NCBI RefSeq assembly: GCF_002160065.1
Contig: NZ_NFJW01000003.1
Location: 1 to 64,000, forward strand
Direction: 5' to 3'
Source of the DNA: Collinsella sp. An2
GTDB taxonomy: Bacteria > Actinomycetota > Coriobacteriia > Coriobacteriales > Coriobacteriaceae
Length of the DNA stretch: 64,000 bases
Shown here one piece after another: positions 17,208 through 27,612 of this stretch. A model generated the notes under the pieces. That model did not search any database. It worked only from the letters and a program-made list of their open reading frames with translations, and was not told the origin of the DNA. Made by a program: the position numbers and the translations under genes. The stretch's first letter is position 1, and each line of letters begins with the position of its first letter.

Positions 17208-18511
17208 GCAAGGTCCTCCTCGAAATCCGGGAAGAGAGCAGCGCCCAGTCGGCGCACGTTGTCGCGGATGGTGTCGTCGGGCGCCCCCAGATAGGCGTCT
17301 TCCAGTTTGGCGCGCATAAACAGACCCTCGGCAGCCTCGGGCGAGATGCCGCGGCTCGCGAGATAGAAGAGCTGATCGGGACGAACGTGGCCGATCGTGG
17401 CGCCGTGGTTGCCCGCAACGTCGTCCTCATCGCACAGAATCGTGGGCACCGTCTTGTTGTCTACGCCCTGGTTGGCCAAAAGAACGGTCTCGCGCTCGGT
17501 TCCTTCGGATCCCTTGCAGCCATGAATGAGGTCGATCGTGCCGCGCAGGACCTTCTTCGAGGTGCCGGCGAGCACGCCGTTGGCCATGATCTGGGACACC
17601 GTCTTGCGGCCGCGGTGACGGACCACATAGTTAAAGTCGCGCACGTCGGAGCCGGCGGCAAGGTAGCGGGTGTCGATGTCGATGCGCGCAGTGTCGCCAC
17701 GGAGGTCGGCGGCAAGTCCGGTCGCAACGAAGCCGCCTCCCAAGACCACGTGGCGCACGTTGACGCGGGCGCCTTCATCGAGCACGTAGCCCGAATCGTC
17801 GACGACGGTGAAGCCGGCGTCTGCAGTCACGTAGACCGTGACGTTCACATGGGCGTGCGCGCCTGCGAACACGCGTAGCTCGGAGCCGATGAAACCCGTC
17901 GTTCCCTCGGCTGCGGACCCCTGCGTCTCGCTGGTGCCGTCAAGGGAGATGACGACGTCAAGGGTTGATCCCGCTGCTGCGACGACGTCGATGCTCGCCG
18001 CGCCGGCCTCGCCCTGAACGCCGCGCAGGTGTACGGCAGCCTGTTCCGTTGCATCGGGCTTGGCGGCAAACGTTACGGTCTCGCCAGCAAGAAAGTTGAG
18101 GTAGGAGCGCGCATCAATGCCCACGCCGGTCTCAAACGAGGCGGCGACGTCGCCGGCGACCTCGTCGAGCGTCGCGCGCCGCTGATAGGCGGAAAGGGCC
18201 GGCAGGTCGAGGTCGCCCAGGTCGGCGGCATCGTTCGCCTCGGCTGGCCGGGCGTTCTCACCCCGGGCGCTGCGGACGCAGGCGCGCGTGTCGTCGGCGT
18301 CCGTGCGCTCGGCATCGATGCGCTCCTGCAGCCCGGCGATGGCGCCCTCGAAGCTTTCGCTCGTCGAGGTGAGCTGTTCGCCCGCGTCGATGCCCATCAT
18401 GCCACCCCGAGCAAGGTCGGCCGGAACGGCGATGGTCGTATCGTTCATGCGCAACCAGCTCCACGTGGGTGCCGGCATGGCTGCGGCGTGTCTGATTTTC
18501 AGAGCGTCCAT
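17204..18511 (-). CDS. sufD: SufD, SufBC2D scaffold subunit
   Basis: A 435-aa SufD-like protein. The C-terminal beta-helix core carries the family's closing region (NHGATIGHVRPDQLFYLASRGIS), parallel to the HEATIGRIGDDKVFYLMSRGIS of SufB here. It binds SufC and SufB to build clusters. The N-terminal ~150 residues are poorly conserved and acidic. A 152-nt spacer separates it from sufB, larger than elsewhere in the operon; I see no gene there. Its stop overlaps sufS. Confidence 0.92.
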   Translation of the reverse strand: MDALKIRHAAAMPAPTWSWLRMNDTTIAVPADLARGGMMGIDAGEQLTSTSESFEGAIAGLQERIDAERTDADDTRACVRSARGENARPAEANDAADLGDLDLPALSAYQRRATLDEVAGDVAASFETGVGIDARSYLNFLAGETVTFAAKPDATEQAAVHLRGVQGEAGAASIDVVAAAGSTLDVVISLDGTSETQGSAAEGTTGFIGSELRVFAGAHAHVNVTVYVTADAGFTVVDDSGYVLDEGARVNVRHVVLGGGFVATGLAADLRGDTARIDIDTRYLAAGSDVRDFNYVVRHRGRKTVSQIMANGVLAGTSKKVLRGTIDLIHGCKGSEGTERETVLLANQGVDNKTVPTILCDEDDVAGNHGATIGHVRPDQLFYLASRGISPEAAEGLFMRAKLEDAYLGAPDDTIRDNVRRLGAALFPDFEEDLA

Positions 18512-18663
18512 CTAGCGGGCACCCCTTTCGTTTTCAAAGTGGCTGCGTGGCTCGGGCGTTTGCAATGCCCCGGATCGCCGTGAAAGAGAGACGGCACGTA
18601 CATGGGCGTGCGGGCCTCGACCGAGCGGCTGGGCAGAGCATAGGGGACGGCCGTGGGTGTACG

Positions 18664-20076
18664 TCATCCGATAGCCCCTTCCATCTCCAGCTTGATGAGG
18701 TTGTTCATCTCGACGGCATACTCCAGCGGCAGCTCCTTCGAGACGGGGTTGGCGAAGCCGTTCACGATCATGGTGCGCGCCTCCTCCTCGGAGATGCCAC
18801 GGCTCATGAGGTAGAACACCTTGTCGTCGCCGATGCGGCCGATGGTCGCCTCGTGGCCCACATCCACGTTCTTGGCGCGGATGTCCATAGCCGGAATGGT
18901 GTCGCTGCGGCTCTCGTCGTCGAGCATAAGCGACTGGCACGAGACGGTTGCCTGGGAGCCTTCGGCATCCGGCGTGGCTACGATGGAGCTGCGGAAGGTC
19001 TGGATGCCGCCGCCTTTCGAGATGCCCTTCGTCTCGACGGACGCAGTGGTCTCGGGGGCTGCAAGCACGACCTTGGTGCCGGTATCGAGGTTCTGGCCGG
19101 CTCCGGCGAAGGTGATGCCCGTGAAGGAGCTCTTGGCACGGCGACCGGCAAGCACGCTCATGGGGTAAAGGTAGCCGACGTGGCTGCCGAAAGAGCCCGA
19201 CACCCACTCGATCTCGCCCTCTTCGTCCACGCGGGCGCGCTTGGTGTTGAGGTTATACATGTTCTTGGACCAGTTCTCGATCGTGGAGTAGCGCAGGTGT
19301 GCGCGCTTGCCCACGAAGAGCTCCACGGCTCCGGCGTGGAGGTTGGCCACGTTGTACTTAGGTGCCGAGCAGCCTTCGATGAAGTGCAGGTCGGCATCGT
19401 CCTCAACGATGATGAGGGTATGCTCGAACTGGCCAGCGCCCTTGGCGTTCAGGCGGAAGTAGCTCTGCAGGGGGAACTCCAGCTTGGTGCCGGCGGGCAC
19501 GTACACAAACGAGCCACCCGACCACACCGCGCCGTGAAGTGCGGCAAACTTATGGTCCGTCGGCGGGATGAGCGTCATGAACTTCTCGTGGATGAGCTCT
19601 TCCCACTTCGGTTCGTGGAGCGCCTCCTCGATGCCGGAGTAGACGATGCCCATCTTGGACGCGGTGTCCTGCATGTTGTGGTACACGAGCTCCGAGTCGT
19701 ACTGGGCGCCCACGCCGGCCAGGTAGCTGCGCTCGGCCTCGGGGATGCCCAGGCGCTCGAAGGTGTTCTTGATGTTGTCGGGCACTTCGTCCCATGTGGC
19801 CTGCTGGTCGGTGTTGGGCTTCACGTAGGTGACGATGTTGTCCATGTCGAGCCCGTCGATAGACGGCCCCCACGTGGGGTTGTTCATGCTGTGGTAGATC
19901 TCGAGCGACTTGAGGCGGAAGTCGAGCATCCATTGCGGCTCGTCCTTGCGGCGGGAGATCTCGGTCACGATTTCGGGGGTGAGGCCAGCGTCGAGACGCT
20001 CAAAGCCTTCCTCGGAGTCGCGGAAGTCGTAGAGGCTGCGGTCGATATCCGCGACCTCGGTGCGCTGCTTTGCCAT
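18664..20076 (-). CDS. sufB: SufB, Fe-S cluster assembly scaffold
   Basis: A 470-aa SufB, the best conserved subunit of the SufBC2D complex on which clusters are assembled. It shows the N-terminal helical domain, the long beta-helix, and the conserved C-terminal region GHEATIGRIGDDKVFYLMSRG. It starts 10 nt after sufC with AAGGGGG as ribosome site, so it is co-transcribed. Confidence 0.97.
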   Translation of the reverse strand: MAKQRTEVADIDRSLYDFRDSEEGFERLDAGLTPEIVTEISRRKDEPQWMLDFRLKSLEIYHSMNNPTWGPSIDGLDMDNIVTYVKPNTDQQATWDEVPDNIKNTFERLGIPEAERSYLAGVGAQYDSELVYHNMQDTASKMGIVYSGIEEALHEPKWEELIHEKFMTLIPPTDHKFAALHGAVWSGGSFVYVPAGTKLEFPLQSYFRLNAKGAGQFEHTLIIVEDDADLHFIEGCSAPKYNVANLHAGAVELFVGKRAHLRYSTIENWSKNMYNLNTKRARVDEEGEIEWVSGSFGSHVGYLYPMSVLAGRRAKSSFTGITFAGAGQNLDTGTKVVLAAPETTASVETKGISKGGGIQTFRSSIVATPDAEGSQATVSCQSLMLDDESRSDTIPAMDIRAKNVDVGHEATIGRIGDDKVFYLMSRGISEEEARTMIVNGFANPVSKELPLEYAVEMNNLIKLEMEGAIG

Positions 20077-20085
20077 GACGCCCCC

Positions 20086-20865
20086 TTAGCGGGTCTCGGC
20101 TGCGGCGTCGTCAGCCGCCTGCTCGAAGGACTCAAAGCCGTTCTCGTCGATCCAGGGGATGAGCGAGGCGTCGTCGTGGCGGACCATATGGCCGCCCACC
20201 ATGACGTGCACGCGGTCGACATCCAGGTGTTCCAGGATGCGCGTGTTGTGCGTGATGATGATGAGGGTGCCGTCACAGCTCTTGCGGTAGAGGTCGATGC
20301 CGCGCGAGACGACGCCGAGGGCGTCGACGTCCAGCCCGGAGTCGGTCTCGTCCAGGATGGCAAGCTTCGGCTGGAGCAGCAGGAGCTGGAGCATCTCGAC
20401 CTTCTTCTTCTCGCCGCCCGAGAAGCCCACGCCCAGCTCTCGATTGAGGTAAGACGGGTCCATGTCGAGCGCAGCGCAGAGCTCCTTCATGCGGCGACGG
20501 AACTCCTTGCCGCGCATCTCCAGACCGGGTCGGCCGGCGATGGTGGCGCGCAGGAAGCTCGACAGCGGAACGCCGGGAATCTCGACCGGTGCCTGAAATG
20601 AAAGGAAGATGCCTGCCCGCGAGCGCTTGTCGGGGGAGAGGTCGGTTATATCCTCGCCGTCGAACTGGATGGTGCCGGCGGTTTGCGTGTACACCGGGTC
20701 GCCCATGATGAGATGGCCGAGCGTCGACTTGCCTGCGCCGTTAGGGCCCATGAGAACGTGGGTCTCGCCGGCGGCGACGTCGAGGTCGATGTCGTGGAGG
20801 ATGGCCTTCTCGTCCACCGAGGCACAGAGGCCCTGAATGGAGAGGAGGGGAGACGTGGTGGTCAT
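20086..20865 (-). CDS. sufC: SufC, Fe-S assembly ATPase
   Basis: A 259-aa ABC-type ATPase that drives conformational change of SufBD. Walker A is GPNGAGKST (about 39-47), the signature is SGGEKKKVE, and Walker B with its catalytic acidic residue is LAILDETDSGLD. It is the first gene of sufCBDSU; transcription starts in the intergenic region shared with the divergent Rrf2 regulator. Confidence 0.97.
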   Translation of the reverse strand: MTTTSPLLSIQGLCASVDEKAILHDIDLDVAAGETHVLMGPNGAGKSTLGHLIMGDPVYTQTAGTIQFDGEDITDLSPDKRSRAGIFLSFQAPVEIPGVPLSSFLRATIAGRPGLEMRGKEFRRRMKELCAALDMDPSYLNRELGVGFSGGEKKKVEMLQLLLLQPKLAILDETDSGLDVDALGVVSRGIDLYRKSCDGTLIIITHNTRILEHLDVDRVHVMVGGHMVRHDDASLIPWIDENGFESFEQAADDAAAETR

Positions 20866-21089
20866 ATCATGCCTTCCTGAACGGTCGGTTCGCTGCGGCC
20901 AGCGGGCTTGTTGGCATGGACGCGAAGCGGAATCCGTAAACCCTATGATTTCTCTCGGATTAAGGATAAGATGATGGCGGTTTCAGTCAAGAGCCAACCC
21001 GCGCATTCTACGAGAAATGCTACTTGGGATACATTGTTTTGGCTGCTCTCGTACCCACCGGTGCGATGCGGGCCAGACGGAGGGACCTC
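20866..21089. promoter_or_regulatory. Divergent control region between sufC and the Rrf2 regulator
   Basis: This 224-nt gap must hold promoters for both directions. An AT-rich block with the sequence TCTCGGATTAAGGATAAGAT lies at about 20953-20973. On the minus strand TTATCC and ATAGGG are 17 bp apart, a weak promoter match. No exact IscR-type site is recognisable, so operator position is inference. Confidence 0.4.
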
Positions 21090-21536
21090 ATGCTCATCTC
21101 TTCCAAAGGGCGCTACGCTTTGCGCCTCATGATCTATATCGCCGCCTTCGGTGGACCCCACGGCAAAGTGGCGCTGCGCGAGGTGGCAGATGGCGAGGAC
21201 ATTTCGCTCAAGTATCTGGAGCAGCTCGTGCGACCGCTCATGCAGGCGGGGCTGCTGCGCAGCGTGCGCGGCAAAGGCGGCGGCTACGCGCTTGCTCGTC
21301 CTGCGGAGGAGATTCGTGCGGGGGATATCCTGCGTGTGGCGGAGGGCACGACGGCCCCCGTTGCCTGCGAGGGCCTGGAAGGTGCCTGTGCTCGCGCGGG
21401 ACTGTGCTCAACCGTGAAATTCTGGACGGGATTGGACGCCGTGATCGAGCAGTACGTGGATGGCGTCACCCTGGCCGACCTTGCTCGCGTGCCCGAGATT
21501 GATCTGGACGTCGACCTCACTCATATACAGGCATAG
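21090..21536 (+). CDS. Rrf2/IscR-family Fe-S-responsive regulator
   Basis: A 148-aa winged-helix regulator. The helix-turn-helix (about 38-65, ISLKYLEQLVRPLMQAGLLR) is followed by the Rrf2 wing GKGGGYAL. Three cysteines, C93, C100 and C106, are spaced CX6CX5C like the cluster ligands of IscR, so it can probably bind an Fe-S cluster. Divergence from sufC points to feedback control of the suf operon. ATG 21090 is chosen because GGAGGG is 5 nt upstream; upstream codons starting with TTG lack support. Confidence 0.9.
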   Translation: MLISSKGRYALRLMIYIAAFGGPHGKVALREVADGEDISLKYLEQLVRPLMQAGLLRSVRGKGGGYALARPAEEIRAGDILRVAEGTTAPVACEGLEGACARAGLCSTVKFWTGLDAVIEQYVDGVTLADLARVPEIDLDVDLTHIQA

Positions 21537-21700
21537 CTCACGTTGGTGGGTTTGGTGCTGCCGAGGACAAAAATAACGTGCGACCCCCTAAAGCTGTGAG
21601 AATCGTGTCATACTGTGGGGAAACTGCACGGAAACGCCGCAAGAATGCGCTTGAATCGAACCACGTCCAGCTTGCCTGTTGGCAGTAAGGAGGACCCCCC

Positions 21701-23290
21701 ATGCAGCTTTCTCATCGCGCTGTCGTTGTTGGTTGCGCCCTGGCGGTGTCGCTTGGAGCCGCGCCTCAGGTCGTGCTCGCGGCCGAGGCCGATGTCGCGG
21801 CAGCTGCCCAAGACCAAGCCGGCCGCCTTCCCGAGCCGGCTGCCTACGACAAGGCGGATTTCTATGAGGATGCTGCCGACGGGCGTTCCATCGAGCTGCT
21901 CGCCTCGTCGCTCTCGCCGGTCTACCTCTCCGACGAGATGAAGTACTTCACCAAATATGAGAGCCACAGCAACTATGACCAGGGCTTCTCCTATGGTGAC
22001 GGCTACAATGCGCTTGGCTACTATCAGTTCGATCGCCGCTACTCGCTCGTGGGGTTCATGACCGACGTGTATAACTATGACCCGGCGACGTACAGCATGT
22101 TTGCAGCGGTGATTGCTCGAGGAAACGAGCTTTCGGACGGCACTGTCTCGCTGTATGATTCCGAAACCGGCAAGCTTACCGAGATCGGGCAGCTTGCTGA
22201 GGATGCGTGGCATGCGGCGTATGCTGCGAACCCGCGTGAGTTCTCTGCTCTTCAGGATGCATGGGCATACAACAACTACTATGCCGTCAGCGAGCGGTGG
22301 CTGCGCAATAACCTGGGCATCGACATGACTCAGCGTGCGGACTGCGTCAAGGGTCTTGTGTGGAGCATGACCAACCTCTTTGGAACGGGCGGTGTGCGCG
22401 ACTTCTTCAACTACGCTTCCCTGCGCAGCGACATGACCGATCGTGAGATGGTAAACGCGCTGGTAGACGCCATCGTCAACAATATTGTTGCCGAGTATCC
22501 CAACCAGACGCAGTATCACAAGGGCTGGATCTCTCGCTACGAGCGCGAGCGCGCCGACTGTCTTGCCTATATCGAGGCGGACGAGGCGCAGGACGGCGGC
22601 TCAGGAACCCCGGCGCCTCCTGCCGAGCCCGAAGAGCCGTCGCAGCCCGAGACGCCCTCTACGCCCGAGGTCCCCAATGCGGGCATCGAGACGCTTAGCT
22701 CGTTTGCGGATTATGTCGCTACTGCGTGGTACGCCGTGAACCCCGACGATCTGAGCTATACGGTTTCACATGGCTTTATGTCCGGCTATGCGGACGGAAG
22801 CGGGGAGTTTGGTTTTGAGAAGGCCATTACGCGCGGTCAGGTCGTGGTGATTCTCTGGCGTATGGCCGGCTGTCCGAAGGCCGATGCACGGGATTTTATC
22901 GATGTCGACTATGACGAGTTTTACGGAGACGCCATCGAATGGGCTCGCTACGTAGGCGTTGTGAGCGGCTTCTCCAATGAGAGCGGATCGCTGAACATCT
23001 TTGGGCCGGATATGACCATCACGCGCCAGGAGCTCGCGGTCATGCTCATGAACTACGCGTCGAAAGTTGGTAGGTTGGACACCTCGAGCAACCTTGCCGC
23101 CGCCAGCTCGATGAGTGGGTGGAACCAGGTTGGATCTTGGGCGCAGGCAGCTATGGGCTGGGCGGTCGATAAAAAGATCATCACGGGGTCGGTGCAGGGC
23201 GGTGTGGCGCAGCTGCTTCCCGAGGGCACCGCGACGCGCGCCCAGGCCGGCGTGATGGTCGCTCGCCTGTATCGCGACGTGTTGAGCTAG
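21701..23290 (+). CDS. Secreted SLH-domain protein with lysozyme-like domain
   Basis: A 529-aa exported protein with a signal peptide (1-27, cleavage near VLAAEA). Residues about 85-295 resemble lysozyme/chitosanase-like catalytic domains (KYESHSN, GYYQFDRRYSL), with Glu of KYES as candidate catalytic acid. A Pro/Glu-rich linker (about 298-327) leads to three SLH domains (about 335-380, 395-450, 470-529; motif ITRGQVVVILWR). SLH domains bind secondary cell-wall polymer. It probably trims peptidoglycan while anchored to the wall. AAGGAGG precedes ATG 21701. Confidence 0.75.
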   Translation: MQLSHRAVVVGCALAVSLGAAPQVVLAAEADVAAAAQDQAGRLPEPAAYDKADFYEDAADGRSIELLASSLSPVYLSDEMKYFTKYESHSNYDQGFSYGDGYNALGYYQFDRRYSLVGFMTDVYNYDPATYSMFAAVIARGNELSDGTVSLYDSETGKLTEIGQLAEDAWHAAYAANPREFSALQDAWAYNNYYAVSERWLRNNLGIDMTQRADCVKGLVWSMTNLFGTGGVRDFFNYASLRSDMTDREMVNALVDAIVNNIVAEYPNQTQYHKGWISRYERERADCLAYIEADEAQDGGSGTPAPPAEPEEPSQPETPSTPEVPNAGIETLSSFADYVATAWYAVNPDDLSYTVSHGFMSGYADGSGEFGFEKAITRGQVVVILWRMAGCPKADARDFIDVDYDEFYGDAIEWARYVGVVSGFSNESGSLNIFGPDMTITRQELAVMLMNYASKVGRLDTSSNLAAASSMSGWNQVGSWAQAAMGWAVDKKIITGSVQGGVAQLLPEGTATRAQAGVMVARLYRDVLS

Positions 23291-23326
23291 CATCTGCATA
23301 AAATAGCAGTCATTTTGTATCGAATC

Positions 23327-23357
23327 CCGGCGCCTCTTCGTGGCGCCGGAATTTTTT
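23327..23357 (+). terminator. Terminator after the SLH gene
   Basis: An 8-bp stem CCGGCGCC/GGCGCCGG (23327-23334/23342-23349) is followed by AATTTTTT. Confidence 0.88.
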
Positions 23358-23377
23358 CACGGTTGCGCGGCGTGAAG

Positions 23378-23530
23378 TGTGCAAAATCTCGAGTTTTCGG
23401 CTCTAAAGAGGGGTCGAATAATAGAGAATTACCTCATATCGTCCAACTACTAACCCCTCTTTGGTGCAAAAAGCTTGATACATTGCTGTCAAAAGGCGTC
23501 TGGAGAGCCGAAAACTTGAGATTTTGCACA
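23378..23530. repeat. Long inverted-repeat element, copy 2 (153 nt)
   Basis: Outer arms of 27 nt (23378-23404/23504-23530) differ at one position. Inner arms AAAGAGGGGT/ACCCCTCTTT (23405-23414/23453-23462) extend the left side. It is the same length as the element at 53221 and shares CTTGATACAT and AAAAGGCG in the right half. No ORF. It fills the gap between convergent genes. Confidence 0.85.
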
Positions 23531-23544
23531 GGTTGAAGAAAGCT

Positions 23545-24954
23545 CTATGAAACTTCGCCATTTGGTCCAAGGTCAGCGCTGTTGTAGCGCATAGGATCGG
23601 GCGTGCCCGCCGGTTTGCTGCCCCTCGATGCCGGGGTCGCCCTCCAAATGAGCAGTCCGAGCGCGATGGCGAAAAAGATCGACCAGATGCGGCAGCTGAA
23701 CACGGGTATGTGTACCACAGCGTGCGTGCTCATGACTAACGTGTAGAGCGGAATAAACGCCATGGGTAGGGCAAGCGTAAACAACCTGCCCCACGAGAGT
23801 GCGGGCGTGCTGGCATGGCGTGCTTTCGATGTTCTGCCCTGCACATTTTCAATGATGAGCAGGGTGACGGTGGCGATGACGGCGATAGCAAGTACCGGGG
23901 AATTGAGGACCATGTATCCAAGCGGGACAATGAGCGCAAAGAGCTGGGGCGAGAGCAGGTAGAAGCTCTGTTGCCAGGCCGCCCAGTCGGGACGCGGAAG
24001 TTCTCCGTGCTCGCTTGTCCAGACACCCATCTCGTTAAGCACGTTGTGCATGACTTCCTCAGGCCCCAGAGTGATTGCGGCAAGCGCCCATTTGGCAACC
24101 CAGGTCACAAGAAATCCCACCAAGAAGGCTGCAGTGAGCAGTGCGATGGTCGTGATGCGAGTCCGCACCGGCGTGTCAGGGCGGTCGAGCGCGACGGTTC
24201 CGCTAAACACGAAGAGTGCGAGCATGGCGGCAGGAATGGTTAGGAAATCCAGGAAACAATAGATGGCGCCGCTTGCGAGGGCGATTAGACAGAGTAGACG
24301 CCGGGTTTCGAGCGGACCGGAACGGCTGATGTGCCCCGCCCTCAGTACAAGTGCGCTGGCAACGATGACGGAGGCGCTTGAGATGCCGAGGGTGAGGTCG
24401 GCTGCGAAGTTGTAGGCAAAGCCGGTGGCAAGAAATGCAGTCGCGGCGAACACAAGGGAGGCTATCGTCCCCATGTGGCAAGATAGCTCGTAGGTGAACC
24501 ACGCGATGGAGCCAATCAGTAATACGAAAACGATGGCCTGTACCCCAGGAATGCCGCCGGCGAGCAGTCCGAGGTCGGTGAGAAGCTGCCAGCCATGCCA
24601 ATATCGAAAATAGTCAAAAGTCGTGGTCGAGCCATCGGGGTTGCGGTCGTCGATTCTGGCTTGAACGGATGTGGCGAACGGGTTGCCCGCATCGTGTTGT
24701 TCGGCGATTTGCGGTATGAAGCGGTTGTTGTCATAGCTTACCGGTGCGGTCAGGATTCTATGATCGTACGAATAGCGGCGAGAAAGCAGGGGAGACTCCC
24801 ACGCGTCTTCAGCGCGCGCTGTCAGAGTAGCCCGTGGCAGCGAACTTGCCGCGATGTTGCTAGCGGTAAAGAGCGCTTGCAGTATGACGAGGCACATGAT
24901 CGATGCGAGCAAGAATGTTCGCCGATTCAGGTCTCTGTGCGCAGCGTGCGGCAT
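23545..24954 (-). CDS. Polytopic membrane protein, possible GT-C type
   Basis: A 469-aa protein with about 9-10 hydrophobic segments and a ~100-residue extracytoplasmic loop after the first (about 35-125). This layout, with the first loop large and Asp/Glu-containing, resembles GT-C glycosyltransferases and related envelope proteins. No signature motif is seen, so function is open. An inverted repeat GACAGC/GCTGTC with 14-nt spacing (24982-25007) lies just upstream and encloses a TATA-like box. It stands alone on the minus strand. Confidence 0.6.
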   Translation of the reverse strand: MPHAAHRDLNRRTFLLASIMCLVILQALFTASNIAASSLPRATLTARAEDAWESPLLSRRYSYDHRILTAPVSYDNNRFIPQIAEQHDAGNPFATSVQARIDDRNPDGSTTTFDYFRYWHGWQLLTDLGLLAGGIPGVQAIVFVLLIGSIAWFTYELSCHMGTIASLVFAATAFLATGFAYNFAADLTLGISSASVIVASALVLRAGHISRSGPLETRRLLCLIALASGAIYCFLDFLTIPAAMLALFVFSGTVALDRPDTPVRTRITTIALLTAAFLVGFLVTWVAKWALAAITLGPEEVMHNVLNEMGVWTSEHGELPRPDWAAWQQSFYLLSPQLFALIVPLGYMVLNSPVLAIAVIATVTLLIIENVQGRTSKARHASTPALSWGRLFTLALPMAFIPLYTLVMSTHAVVHIPVFSCRIWSIFFAIALGLLIWRATPASRGSKPAGTPDPMRYNSADLGPNGEVS

Positions 24955-24981
24955 CTCAGGCCCCCGTCCGTGAGATTGTCT

Positions 24982-25007
24982 GACAGCACGTATAGTATGA
25001 CGCTGTC
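24982..25007 (-). promoter_or_regulatory. Operator-like inverted repeat upstream of the 23545 gene
   Basis: GACAGC (24982-24987) and GCTGTC (25002-25007) are spaced by 14 nt containing GTATAGTATGA. The minus-strand start codon is 28 nt away. Position fits a regulator binding across the -10 region. Confidence 0.4.
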
Positions 25008-25169
25008 TGGTAGAGCTGAGATGCTGTATTGAAGAATTGTCGAAATGTGCGTGTTGCGTATTCCGGCGGGCGATGGGTGTGAGGAAATGGCTGCGCTGTC
25101 ATCGTGGGTGTCGGCGAGTTGCGAATTGCTATGCTGGAGAAGGGCTCAAGAGAGGGCTTGGGAGTTTGA

Positions 25170-26240
<1,071 letters not shown>

Positions 26241-26265
26241 GCAGGTCTTTCTGTTGGTTATCCGG

Positions 26266-26416
26266 CCGAGCATACCCTACGGCGAACGGGGGCGCCGCTT
26301 GGGGTATACTCGTAGCGAGCAGAAGGTTTTAAGCCCTCCTGTGAGACATTAGTTTTTGTGGGTGATGCCCACGCCGAACAGCCGTCTCCACGAAAGGCGG
26401 CTGTTCCCATATGCGT
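26266..26416 (+). ncRNA. Candidate antisense RNA/3' region of a type I toxin-antitoxin element
   Basis: This ~150-nt stretch recurs at 28698-28840. On the plus strand TATACT (26305-26310) could start an RNA running toward a hairpin GAACAGCCG/CGGCTGTTC (26376-26384/26398-26406). That is convergent with the 27-aa toxin-like gene. The RNA would carry CCCTCC near its 5' end, complementary to the toxin ribosome site GGAGGG. The layout recalls Fst/par loci. No -35 or T-run is clear; the RNA itself is inference. Confidence 0.35.
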
Positions 26417-26437
26417 CGAGCATCACCCGCCCCCGGC

Positions 26438-26521
26438 CTAGCCGAGGAGCAGCTCGTAGGCCAACAGAACCAGCGCTACCAGGACAGCCGCCGAGAGCAG
26501 CAGCTGCGTGAGCTCTTTCAT
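26438..26521 (-). CDS. 27-residue hydrophobic peptide, candidate type I toxin
   Basis: A tiny gene: M-K-E-L-T, then about 20 hydrophobic residues rich in Leu/Ala/Val, ending LLLG. It has an excellent ribosome site (GGAGGG, 4-9 nt before ATG 26521) and a TATAAT box at 26584-26579 that would give a ~50-nt leader. The size, single membrane span and duplicated surroundings fit membrane-acting type I toxins. It lies in a block repeated on the other side of the AbiE genes. Function is inferred only. Confidence 0.45.
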   Translation of the reverse strand: MKELTQLLLSAAVLVALVLLAYELLLG

Positions 26522-26680
26522 GGGATCCCTCCATCTACCCCGTTGGACTCGGAGGGCACCGCCCGTTCGCGTATCTACATTATAGTGCATGTACCTGCAA
26601 GAAAAAACATATGTTCGATATCTATTGAGGGACTTCGCAGGCCGAATGTCGCTGTAGCATAGAGCCGTTCTTCTGCATTT

Positions 26681-27612
26681 CTAGTTCGAAGCTGTTTCTT
26701 TCGAACGTTTCGCGTTTGCCCAGCATTGGGAATGAGGATTCCATTGCATGCCTGCCAACTCGCCGTGTAGAACAGGATTCAGCCATGACGCTACTGCGGT
26801 TTCTGATTCGGTGACATCGGCAAGTTCGGTCGGTATCTGAGCCCCTTGGGCCTCCTTCTTGTAGGAGGCCGCTTTTGTTGTCTTCCAATCCGACGGGACG
26901 CGAATCGCATTAATGCGTTCCATATGGCGCAACGTCACTTCTCGACCGATCTTCTTCAACAGCGCGTCGGCATCAACCGTATCGGTTAGTTTAGAAATGA
27001 CCAAATCAACCAGATCTTTTACGCGCGATGAGGGGATGCCGTCATAGACCTGCATCATTGCGCAGACCTTATCCGCTATTCTCTCCTCGATGGTTTGTAG
27101 CGCATAGTCATATGTGGTAAGCCCAGCGATGTCGAGTCTGCTGGCGGGGGATACCAGCACGAATTCATCCGGAGGGGTCTGGTCTACAACAAGGTCTATC
27201 CCGATGGCGCTGAGGTGCTTCGTTTTCCAAGGACGGGGATGAACTCAACTCTCATGCCTGTCCTATATTCTTGAGAAACCGGAATGGCGCACGCCCTGTA
27301 AAACCGAAAGTCAATGAAATCGTGAAGATCGATTGAGGCAAGTTCTTTTAGGTCTTCAAGAGCTTGATCGATTTCGACAGCGACGTCGACCAAATCGATG
27401 TCCTTCGTTTCTCGCGCATCGGCCCTTCTGGCAAGCTGGCTCTGGCCTCCCTTCAGAACGAATCTGGGATGAGGCTCGCTGAAAATCCTGCAGAGCAGCC
27501 TGTCTCTATAGAACCCCGCGATTTCCCTCCCGGTGTCTCTAGGGGTTCTTCGCGCCGCAGCTTTAACGGCCTGCTCCAAAGCTTGCGCACTCGAATAGCC
27601 TCGTTCGCTCAT
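26681..27612 (-). pseudogene. abiEii: AbiEii-type nucleotidyltransferase toxin, frameshifted
   Basis: AbiEii is the toxin of the type IV AbiE system (nucleotidyltransferase-like, acts in phage abortive infection). The N-terminal part (27612-27196) contains FVLKGGQSQL and the DID motif in RETKDIDL. The frame then breaks. In the next frame the protein continues naturally (KTKHLSAIGIDLVVDQ... to 26681) for about 310 residues in total. Restoring one base in the A-run read from 27226-27223 (four A; five would fit) joins the halves. It may be inactive, phase-variable or a sequencing error. Its start overlaps abiEi by 4 nt. Confidence 0.8.

Noticed and set aside
18547-20601. 684-codon plus-strand frame opposite sufB and sufC
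   Set aside because: Composition is His/Val/Asp repeats typical of antisense frames in GC-rich DNA; sufB and sufC on the other strand are unmistakable.
27160-27240. Programmed ribosomal frameshifting in AbiEii
   Set aside because: No slippery heptamer with a downstream structure or internal ribosome site is evident. A simple indel in an A-run explains the break.
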